From assembly GCA_037893245.1 (NCBI GenBank), contig JBAIAA010000865.1:124001-188000 (forward strand): a stretch of 64,000 nt of DNA, written 5' to 3'. The DNA comes from Crossaster papposus. Taxonomy: Eukaryota > Echinodermata > Asteroidea > Velatida > Solasteridae. Both the position numbers and the translations under genes were made by a program. This document shows, piece by piece, positions 35,111-46,120 of this stretch. The notes under the pieces are model-generated. The model was given only the letters and a program-made list of their open reading frames with translations. It searched no databases and was not told the origin of the DNA. The stretch's first letter is position 1. Each line of letters opens with the position of its first letter.

Positions 35111-38100
35111 ACGTGGATATACTCTATCTTTGTCTTCTACCTCTGCTGTTCCGTCTGAGCAGGCTGAGTGAGGTGTAGATCAGACTCGTGGATATACTCT
35201 ATCTCTGTCTTCTACCTCTGCTGTTCCTTCTGAGCAGACTGAGTGAGACACGTGGATATACTCTATCTTTGTCTTCTACCTCTGCTCTTTCTTATGAACA
35301 GGCTGAGTGAGGTGTAGATCAGACACGTGGATATACTCTATCTCTGTCTTCTACCTCTGCTGTTCCGTCTGAGCAGGCTGAGTGAGGTGTAGATCAGACT
35401 CGTGGAAATACTCTATCTCTGTCTTCTACCTCTGCTGTTCCTTCTGAGCAGACTGAGTGAGACACGTGGATATACTCTATCTTTGTCTTCTACCTCTGCT
35501 GTTCCTTCCGAGCAGGCTGAGTGAGGTGTAAATCAGACACGTGGATATACTCTATCTCTGTCTTGTACCTCTGCTGTTCCTTCTGAGCAGGCTGAGTGAG
35601 ACACGTGGATATACTCTATCTCTGTCTTCTACTTCTGCTGTTCCTTATGAACAGGCTGAGTGAGGTGTAGATCGGACACGTGGATATACTCTATATCTGT
35701 CTTATACCTCTGCTGTTCCTTATGAGCAGGCTGAGTGAGGTGTCGATCACACACGTGGATATACTTTATCTCTGTCTTCTACCTCTGCTGTTCATTCTGA
35801 GCAGGCTGAGTGAGGTGTAGATCAGACACGTGGATATACTATATATCTGTCTTGTACCTCTGCTGTTCCTTCTGAGCAGGTTGAGTGAGACACGTGGATA
35901 TACTCTATCTCTGTCTTCTACCTCTAATGTTCCTTCTGAGCAGGCTGAGTGAGGTGTAGATCATACACGTGGATATACTATATCTTTGTCTTCTACCTCT
36001 GCTGTTCCTTCTGAGCAGGCTGAGTGAGGTGTAGATCAGACACGTGGATATACTCTATCTCTGTCTTCGACCTCTGCTGCTCCTTCTGAGCAGGCTGAGT
36101 GAGGTGTATATCAGACACGCGGATATACTCTATCTCTGTCTTCTACATCTGCTGTTCCTTCTGAGCAGACTGAGTGAGACACGTGGATATACTCTATCTT
36201 TGTCTTCTACCTCTGCTGTTCCTTCTGAGCAGGCTGAGTGAGGTGTAAATCAGACACGTGGATATACTCTATCTCTGTCTTGTACCTCTGCTGTTCCTTC
36301 TGAGCAGGCTGAGTGAGACACGTGGATCAACACTATCTCTGTCTTCTACCTCTGCTGTTCCTTCTGAGCAGGCTGAGTGAGGTGTAAATCAGACACGTGG
36401 ATATACTCTATCTCTGTCTTGTACCTCTGCTGTTCCTTCTGAGCAGGCTGAGTGAGACACGTGGATATACTCCATCTCTGTCTTCTACTTCTGCTGTTCC
36501 TTATGAACAGGCTGAGTGAGGTGTAGATCAGACACGTGGATATACTCTATATCTGTCCTCTACCTCAGCTGTTCCTTCTGAGCAGGCTGAGTGAGACACG
36601 TGGATATACTCTATCTCTGTCTTCTACCTCTGCTGCTCCTTATGAGCAGGCTGAGTGAGGTGTAGATCACACACGTGCATATACTCTATCTCTGTCGTCT
36701 ACCTCTGCTGTTCCTTCTGAGCAGGCTGAGTGAGACGCGTGGATATACTCTATCTCTGTCTTCTACCTCTGCTGTTCCTTCTAAGCAGGCTGAGAGAGGT
36801 GTAGATCAGACACGTGGATATACTCTATCTCTGTCTTCTACTTCTGCTGTTCCCTCTGAGCAGGCTGAGTGAGACACGTGGATATACTCTGTCTCTGTCT
36901 TCTACCTCTGCTGTTCCTTTTGAGCAGACTGAGTGAGACACGTGGATATACTCGATCTTTGTCTTCTACCTCTGCTGTTCCTTCTGAGCATGCTGAGTGA
37001 CGTGTAGATTAGACACGGGGATATACTCTATATCTGTATTGTACCTCTGCTGTTCCTTCTGAGCAGGCTGAGTGAGACACGTGGATATACTCTATATCTG
37101 TCTTCTACCTCTGCTGTTCCTTATGAACAGGCTTAGTGAAGTGTAAATCAGACACGTGGATATACTCTATCTCTGTCTTCTACCTCTGCTGTTCCTTCTG
37201 AGCAGGCTGAGTGAGACACGTGGATATACTCTATCTCTGTCGTCTACCTCTGCTGTTCCTTCTGAGCAGGCTGAGTGAGGTGTCGATCAGACACGTGTAT
37301 ATACTCTATCTCTGTCCTCTACCTCAGCTGTTCCTTCTGAGCAGGCTGAGTGAGACACGTGGATATACTCTATCTCTGTCTTCTACCTCTGCTGTTCCTT
37401 CTGAGCAGGCTGAGTGAGACACGTGGATATACTCTATCTCTGTCTTCTACCTCTGCTGTTCCTTCTGAACAGGCTGAGTGAGACACGTGGATATACTCTA
37501 TCTCTGTCTTCTACCTCTGCTGTTCCTTGTGAGCAGGCTGAGTGAGGTGTATATCAGACACGTGGATATACTATATATCTGTCTTGTACCTCTGCTGTTC
37601 CTTCTGAGCAGGTTGAGTGAGACACGTGGATATACTCTATCTCTGTCTTCTACCTCTAATGTTCCTTCTGAGCAGGCTGAGTGAGGTGTAGATCAGACAC
37701 GTGGATATACTCTATCTTTGTCTTCTACCTCTGCTGTTCCTTCTGAGCAGGCTGAGTGAGGTGTAGATCAGACACGTGGATATACTCTATCTCTGGCTTC
37801 GACCTCTGCTGCTCCTTCTGAGCAGGCTGAGTGAGTTGTATATCAATCACGCGGATATACTCTATCTCTGTCTTCTACCTCTGCTGTTCCTTCTGAGCAG
37901 GCTGAGTGAGACACGTGGATATACTCTATCTCTGTCTTCTACCTCTGCTGTTCCTTCAGAGCAGGCTGAGTGAGGTGTAGATCAGACACGTGGATATACT
38001 CTATCTCTGTCTTCTACCTCTGCTGTTCCTTTTGAGCAGACTGAGTGAGACACGTGGATATACTCGATCTTTGTCTTCTACCTCTGCTGTTCCTTCTGAG

Positions 38101-39302
38101 CATGCTGAGTGACGTGTAGATTAGACACGGGGATATACTCTATATCTGTATTGTACCTCTGCTGTTCCTTCTGAGCAGGCTGAGTGAGACACGTGGATAT
38201 ACTCTATATCTGTCTTCTACCTCTGCTGTTCCTTATGAACAGGCTTAGTGAAGTGTAAATCAGACACGTGGATATACTCTATCTCTGTCTTCTACCTCTG
38301 CTGTTCCTTCTGAGCAGGCTGAGTGAGACACGTGGATATACTCTATCTCTGTCGTCTACCTCTGCTGTTCCTTCTGAGCAGGCTGAGTGAGGTGTCGATC
38401 AGACACGTGTATATACTCTATCTCTGTCCTCTACCTCAGCTGTTCCTTCTGAGCAGGCTGAGTGAGACACGTGGATATACTCTATCTCTGTCTTCTACCT
38501 CTGCTGTTCCTTATGAGCAGGCTGAGTGAGGTGTCGATCACACACGTGGATATACTTTATCTCTGTCTTCTACCTCTGCTGTTCATTCTGAGCAGGCTGG
38601 GTGAGACACGTGGATATACTCTATCTCTGTCTTCTACCTCTGCTGTTCCTTCTGAGCAGGCTGAGTGAGACACGTGGATATACTCTATCTCTGTCTTCTA
38701 CCTCTGCTGTTCCTTCTGAACAGGCTGAGTGAGACACGTGGATATACTCTATCTCTGTCTTCTACCTCTGCTGTTCCTTGTGAGCAGGCTGAGTGAGGTG
38801 TATATCAGACACGTGGATATACTATATATCTGTCTTGTACCTCTGCTGTTCCTTCTGAGCAGGTTGAGTGAGACACGTGGATATACTCTATCTCTGTCTT
38901 CTACCTCTAATGTTCCTTCTGAGCAGGCTGAGTGAGGTGTAGATCAGACACGTGGATATACTCTATCTTTGTCTTCTACCTCTGCTGTTCCTTCTGAGCA
39001 GGCTGAGTGAGGTGTAGATCAGACACGTGGATATACTCTATCTCTGGCTTCGACCTCTGCTGCTCCTTCTGAGCAGGCTGAGTGAGTTGTATATCAGACA
39101 CGCGGATATACTCTATCTCTGTCTTCTACCTCTGCTGTTCCTTCTGAGCAGGCTGAGTGAGACACGTGGATATACTCTATCTCTGTCTTCTACCTCTGCT
39201 GTTCCTTCAGAGCAGGCTGAGTGAGGTGTAGATCAGACACGTGGATATACTCTATCTTTGTCTTCTACCTCTGCTGTTCCTTCTGAGCAGGCTGAGTGAG
39301 AC
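35111..39302 (+). repeat. 4.3-kb HOR, copy 2 (4,192 bp, lacks one dimer)
   Basis: It follows copy 1 at an offset of 4,331 up to about 37.36 kb and at 4,192 afterwards. The missing 139 bp is one long plus one short monomer, those carrying TTATGAGC, CACACACGTGG and TTCATTCTGAG in the first subunit. Its first subunit is therefore 1,112 bp. Outside that loss I noticed almost no differences from copies 1 and 3. Confidence 0.93.
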
Positions 39303-42300
39303 ACGTGGATATACTCTATCTTTGTCTTCTACCTCTGCTGTTCCGTCTGAGCAGGCTGAGTGAGGTGTAGATCAGACTCGTGGATATACTCTATCTCTGT
39401 CTTCTACCTCTGCTGTTCCTTCTGAGCAGACTGAGTGAGACACGTGGATATACTCTATCTTTGTCTTCTACCTCTGCTCTTTCTTATGAACAGGCTGAGT
39501 GAGGTGTAGATCAGACACGTGGATATACTCTATCTCTGTCTTCTACCTCTGCTGTTCCGTCTGAGCAGGCTGAGTGAGGTGTAGATCAGACTCGTGGAAA
39601 TACTCTATCTCTGTCTTCTACCTCTGCTGTTCCTTCTGAGCAGACTGAGTGAGACACGTGGATATACTCTATCTTTGTCTTCTACCTCTGCTGTTCCTTC
39701 CGAGCAGGCTGAGTGAGGTGTAAATCAGACACGTGGATATACTCTATCTCTGTCTTGTACCTCTGCTGTTCCTTCTGAGCAGGCTGAGTGAGACACGTGG
39801 ATATACTCTATCTCTGTCTTCTACTTCTGCTGTTCCTTATGAACAGGCTGAGTGAGGTGTAGATCGGACACGTGGATATACTCTATATCTGTCTTATACC
39901 TCTGCTGTTCCTTATGAGCAGGCTGAGTGAGGTGTCGATCACACACGTGGATATACTTTATCTCTGTCTTCTACCTCTGCTGTTCATTCTGAGCAGGCTG
40001 AGTGAGGTGTAGATCAGACACGTGGATATACTATATATCTGTCTTGTACCTCTGCTGTTCCTTCTGAGCAGGTTGAGTGAGACACGTGGATATACTCTAT
40101 CTCTGTCTTCTACCTCTAATGTTCCTTCTGAGCAGGCTGAGTGAGGTGTAGATCATACACGTGGATATACTATATCTTTGTCTTCTACCTCTGCTGTTCC
40201 TTCTGAGCAGGCTGAGTGAGGTGTAGATCAGACACGTGGATATACTCTATCTCTGTCTTCGACCTCTGCTGCTCCTTCTGAGCAGGCTGAGTGAGGTGTA
40301 TATCAGACACGCGGATATACTCTATCTCTGTCTTCTACATCTGCTGTTCCTTCTGAGCAGACTGAGTGAGACACGTGGATATACTCTATCTTTGTCTTCT
40401 ACCTCTGCTGTTCCTTCTGAGCAGGCTGAGTGAGGTGTAAATCAGACACGTGGATATACTCTATCTCTGTCTTGTACCTCTGCTGTTCCTTCTGAGCAGG
40501 CTGAGTGAGACACGTGGATCAACACTATCTCTGTCTTCTACCTCTGCTGTTCCTTCTGAGCAGGCTGAGTGAGGTGTAAATCAGACACGTGGATATACTC
40601 TATCTCTGTCTTGTACCTCTGCTGTTCCTTCTGAGCAGGCTGAGTGAGACACGTGGATATACTCCATCTCTGTCTTCTACTTCTGCTGTTCCTTATGAAC
40701 AGGCTGAGTGAGGTGTAGATCAGACACGTGGATATACTCTATATCTGTCCTCTACCTCAGCTGTTCCTTCTGAGCAGGCTGAGTGAGACACGTGGATATA
40801 CTCTATCTCTGTCTTCTACCTCTGCTGCTCCTTATGAGCAGGCTGAGTGAGGTGTAGATCACACACGTGCATATACTCTATCTCTGTCGTCTACCTCTGC
40901 TGTTCCTTCTGAGCAGGCTGAGTGAGACGCGTGGATATACTCTATCTCTGTCTTCTACCTCTGCTGTTCCTTCTAAGCAGGCTGAGAGAGGTGTAGATCA
41001 GACACGTGGATATACTCTATCTCTGTCTTCTACTTCTGCTGTTCCCTCTGAGCAGGCTGAGTGAGACACGTGGATATACTCTGTCTCTGTCTTCTACCTC
41101 TGCTGTTCCTTTTGAGCAGACTGAGTGAGACACGTGGATATACTCGATCTTTGTCTTCTACCTCTGCTGTTCCTTCTGAGCATGCTGAGTGACGTGTAGA
41201 TTAGACACGGGGATATACTCTATATCTGTATTGTACCTCTGCTGTTCCTTCTGAGCAGGCTGAGTGAGACACGTGGATATACTCTATATCTGTCTTCTAC
41301 CTCTGCTGTTCCTTATGAACAGGCTTAGTGAAGTGTAAATCAGACACGTGGATATACTCTATCTCTGTCTTCTACCTCTGCTGTTCCTTCTGAGCAGGCT
41401 GAGTGAGACACGTGGATATACTCTATCTCTGTCGTCTACCTCTGCTGTTCCTTCTGAGCAGGCTGAGTGAGGTGTCGATCAGACACGTGTATATACTCTA
41501 TCTCTGTCCTCTACCTCAGCTGTTCCTTCTGAGCAGGCTGAGTGAGACACGTGGATATACTCTATCTCTGTCTTCTACCTCTGCTGTTCCTTATGAGCAG
41601 GCTGAGTGAGGTGTCGATCACACACGTGGATATACTTTATCTCTGTCTTCTACCTCTGCTGTTCATTCTGAGCAGGCTGGGTGAGACACGTGGATATACT
41701 CTATCTCTGTCTTCTACCTCTGCTGTTCCTTCTGAGCAGGCTGAGTGAGACACGTGGATATACTCTATCTCTGTCTTCTACCTCTGCTGTTCCTTCTGAA
41801 CAGGCTGAGTGAGACACGTGGATATACTCTATCTCTGTCTTCTACCTCTGCTGTTCCTTGTGAGCAGGCTGAGTGAGGTGTATATCAGACACGTGGATAT
41901 ACTATATATCTGTCTTGTACCTCTGCTGTTCCTTCTGAGCAGGTTGAGTGAGACACGTGGATATACTCTATCTCTGTCTTCTACCTCTAATGTTCCTTCT
42001 GAGCAGGCTGAGTGAGGTGTAGATCAGACACGTGGATATACTCTATCTTTGTCTTCTACCTCTGCTGTTCCTTCTGAGCAGGCTGAGTGAGGTGTAGATC
42101 AGACACGTGGATATACTCTATCTCTGGCTTCGACCTCTGCTGCTCCTTCTGAGCAGGCTGAGTGAGTTGTATATCAATCACGCGGATATACTCTATCTCT
42201 GTCTTCTACCTCTGCTGTTCCTTCTGAGCAGGCTGAGTGAGACACGTGGATATACTCTATCTCTGTCTTCTACCTCTGCTGTTCCTTCAGAGCAGGCTGA

Positions 42301-43633
42301 GTGAGGTGTAGATCAGACACGTGGATATACTCTATCTCTGTCTTCTACCTCTGCTGTTCCTTTTGAGCAGACTGAGTGAGACACGTGGATATACTCGATC
42401 TTTGTCTTCTACCTCTGCTGTTCCTTCTGAGCATGCTGAGTGACGTGTAGATTAGACACGGGGATATACTCTATATCTGTATTGTACCTCTGCTGTTCCT
42501 TCTGAGCAGGCTGAGTGAGACACGTGGATATACTCTATATCTGTCTTCTACCTCTGCTGTTCCTTATGAACAGGCTTAGTGAAGTGTAAATCAGACACGT
42601 GGATATACTCTATCTCTGTCTTCTACCTCTGCTGTTCCTTCTGAGCAGGCTGAGTGAGACACGTGGATATACTCTATCTCTGTCGTCTACCTCTGCTGTT
42701 CCTTCTGAGCAGGCTGAGTGAGGTGTCGATCAGACACGTGTATATACTCTATCTCTGTCCTCTACCTCAGCTGTTCCTTCTGAGCAGGCTGAGTGAGACA
42801 CGTGGATATACTCTATCTCTGTCTTCTACCTCTGCTGTTCCTTATGAGCAGGCTGAGTGAGGTGTCGATCACACACGTGGATATACTTTATCTCTGTCTT
42901 CTACCTCTGCTGTTCATTCTGAGCAGGCTGGGTGAGACACGTGGATATACTCTATCTCTGTCTTCTACCTCTGCTGTTCCTTCTGAGCAGGCTGAGTGAG
43001 ACACGTGGATATACTCTATCTCTGTCTTCTACCTCTGCTGTTCCTTCTGAACAGGCTGAGTGAGACACGTGGATATACTCTATCTCTGTCTTCTACCTCT
43101 GCTGTTCCTTGTGAGCAGGCTGAGTGAGGTGTATATCAGACACGTGGATATACTATATATCTGTCTTGTACCTCTGCTGTTCCTTCTGAGCAGGTTGAGT
43201 GAGACACGTGGATATACTCTATCTCTGTCTTCTACCTCTAATGTTCCTTCTGAGCAGGCTGAGTGAGGTGTAGATCAGACACGTGGATATACTCTATCTT
43301 TGTCTTCTACCTCTGCTGTTCCTTCTGAGCAGGCTGAGTGAGGTGTAGATCAGACACGTGGATATACTCTATCTCTGGCTTCGACCTCTGCTGCTCCTTC
43401 TGAGCAGGCTGAGTGAGTTGTATATCAGACACGCGGATATACTCTATCTCTGTCTTCTACCTCTGCTGTTCCTTCTGAGCAGGCTGAGTGAGACACGTGG
43501 ATATACTCTATCTCTGTCTTCTACCTCTGCTGTTCCTTCAGAGCAGGCTGAGTGAGGTGTAGATCAGACACGTGGATATACTCTATCTCTGTCTTCTACC
43601 TCTGCTGTTCCTTCTGAGCAGGCTGAGTGAGAC
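39303..43633 (+). repeat. 4.3-kb HOR, copy 3 (4,331 bp)
   Basis: It matches copy 1 at full length, with the dimer missing from copy 2 present. It reads ATATACTATATC near 40,166 like copy 2, where copy 1 has a C. It ends where a new monomer with CTTTCAGCTCTG begins at about 43,650. Three such similar copies imply very recent amplification or homogenisation. Confidence 0.92.
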
Positions 43634-45000
43634 ACGTGGATATACTCTATCTCTGTCTTTCAGCTCTGCTGTTCCTTCTGAGCAGGCTGAGTGAGGTGTC
43701 GATCAGACACGTGTATATACTCTATCTCTGTCCTCTACCTCAGCTGTTCCTTCTGAGCAGGCTGAGTGAGACACGTGGATATACTCTATCTCTGTCGTCT
43801 ACCTCTGCTGTTCCTTCTGAGCAGGCTGAGTGAGGTGTCGATCAGACACGTGTATATACTCTATCTCTGTCCTCTACCTCAGCTGTTCCTTCTGAGCAGG
43901 CTGAGTGAGACACGTGGATATACTCTATCTCTGTCTTCTACCTCTGCTGTTCCTTATGAGCAGGCTGAGTGAGGTGTCGATCACACACGTGGATATACTT
44001 TATCTCTGTCTTGTACCTCTGCTGTTCCTTCTGAGCAGGTTGAGTGAGACACGTGGATATACTCTATCTCTGTCTTCTACCTCTAATGTTCCTTCTGAGC
44101 AGGCTGAGTGAGGTGTAGATCAGACACGTGGATATACTCTATCTTTGTCTTCTACCTCTGCTGTTCCTTCTGAACAGGCTGAGTGAGACACGTGGATATA
44201 CTCTATCTCTTTCTTCTACCTCTGCTGTTCCTTCTGAGCAGGCTGAGTGAGGTGTATATCAGACACGTGGATATACTATATATCTGTCTTGTACCTCTGC
44301 TGTTCCTTCTGAGCAGGTTGAGTGAGACACGTGGATATACTCTATCTCTGTCTTCTACCTCTAATGTTCCTTCTGAGCAGGCTGAGTGAGGTGTAGATCA
44401 GACACGTGGATATACTCTATCTTTGTCTTCTACCTCTGCTGTTCCTTCTAAGCAGGCTGAGTGAGGTGTAGATCAGACACGTGGATATACTCTATCTCTG
44501 TCTTCGACCTCTGCTGCTCCTTCTGAGCAGGCTGAGTGAGTTGTATATCAGACACGCGGATATACTCTATCTCTGTCTTCTACCTCTGCTGTTCCTTCTG
44601 AGCAGGCTGAGTGAGACACGTGGATATACTCTATCTCTGTCTTCTACCTCTGCTGTTCCTTCAGAGCAGGCTGAGTGAGGTGTAGATCAGACACGTGGAT
44701 ATACTCTATCTCTGTCTTCTACCTCTGCTGTTCCTTCTGAGCAGGCTGAGTGAGACACGTGGATATACTCTATCTCTGTCTTCTACCTCTGCTGCTCCTT
44801 CTGAGCAAGCTGAGTGAGGTGTAGATCAGACACGTGGATATACTCTATCTTTGTCTTCTACCTCTGCTGTTCCTTCTGAGCAGGCTGAGTGAGGTGTAGA
44901 TCAGACACGTGGATATACTCTATCTCTGTCTTCGACCTCTGCTGCTCCTTCTGAGCAGGCTGAGTGAGTTGTATATCAGACACGCGGATATACTCTATCT
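43358..45000 (+). repeat. Source of a segment repeated near 49.6-51.1 kb (offset 6,288 then 6,149 bp)
   Basis: From 43,358 through the dimers at 43,627-43,905 the offset to the copy is 6,288 bp, equal to 90 monomers with 48 linkers. After about 44.1 kb it drops to 6,149, again exactly one 139-bp dimer less. The shared CTCTTTCTTCTACC near 44,210 and 50,355 is a useful marker. The last part of HOR copy 3 is included. Confidence 0.82.
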
Positions 45001-46120
45001 CTGTCTTCTACCTCTGCTGTTCCTTCTGAGCAGGCTGAGTGAGACACGTGGATATACTCTATCTCTGTCTTCTACCTCTGCTGTTCCTTCAGAGCAGGCT
45101 GAGTGAGGTGTAGATCAGACACGTGGATATACTCTATCTCTGTCTTCTACCTCTGCTGTTCCTTCTCAGCAGGCTGAGTGAGACACGTGGATATACTCTA
45201 TCTCTGTCTTCTACCTCTGCTGCTCCTTCTGAGCAAGCTGAGTGAGGTGTCGATCACACACGTGGATATACTTTATCTCTGTCTTCTACCTCTGCTGTTC
45301 ATTATGAGCAGGCTTAGTGAAGTGTAAATCAGACACGTGGATATACTCTATCTCTGTCTTCTACCTCTGCTGTTCCTTCTGAGCAGGCTGAGTGAGACAC
45401 GTGGATATACTCTATCTCTGTCTTCTACCTCTGCTGCTCCTTCTGAGCAAGCTGAGTGAGGTGTAGATCAGACACGTGGATATACTCTATCTTTGTCTTC
45501 TACCTCTGCTGTTCCTTCTGAGCAGGCTGAGTGAGGTGTAGATCAGACACGTGGATATACTCTATCTCTGTCTTCGACCTCTGCTGCTCCTTCTGAGCAG
45601 GCTGAGTGAGTTGTATATCAGACACGCGGATATACTCTATCTCTGTCTTCTACCTCTGCTGTTCCTTCTGAGCAGGCTGAGTGAGACACGTGGATATACT
45701 CTATCTCTGTCGTCTACCTCTGCTGTTCCTTCTGAGCAGGCTGAGTGAGGTGTCGATCAGACACGTGTATATACTCTATCTCTGTCCTCTACCTCAGCTG
45801 TTCCTTCTGAGCAGGCTGAGTGAGACACGTGGATATGATCTATCTCTGTCTTCTACCTCTGCTGTTCCTTATGAGCAGGCTGAGTGAGGTGTCGATCACA
45901 CACGTGGATATACTTTATCTCTGTCTTCTACCTCTGCTGTTCATTCTGAGCAGGCTGGGTGAGACACGTGGATATACTTTATCTCTGTCTTCTACCTCTG
46001 CTGCTCCTTCTGAGCAAGCTGAGTGAGGTGTAGATCAGACACGTGGATATACTCTATCTCTGTCTTCTACCTCTGCTGTTCCTTCTGAGCAGGCTGAGTG
46101 AGACACGTGGATATACTCTA
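43634..46120 (+). repeat. Mosaic of HOR fragments with short-period repeats
   Basis: The segment carrying CTGTCTTCGACC and the ACACGCGG linker occurs three times, near 44,481, 44,909 and 45,551 (spacings 428 and 642 bp). Between them are fragments with GAGCAAGCTGAG and TTCATTATGAGCAGGC. The region starts with the CTTTCAGCTCTG monomer and three consecutive 139-bp dimers at 43,627, 43,766 and 43,905. No other sequence is present. Confidence 0.8.
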
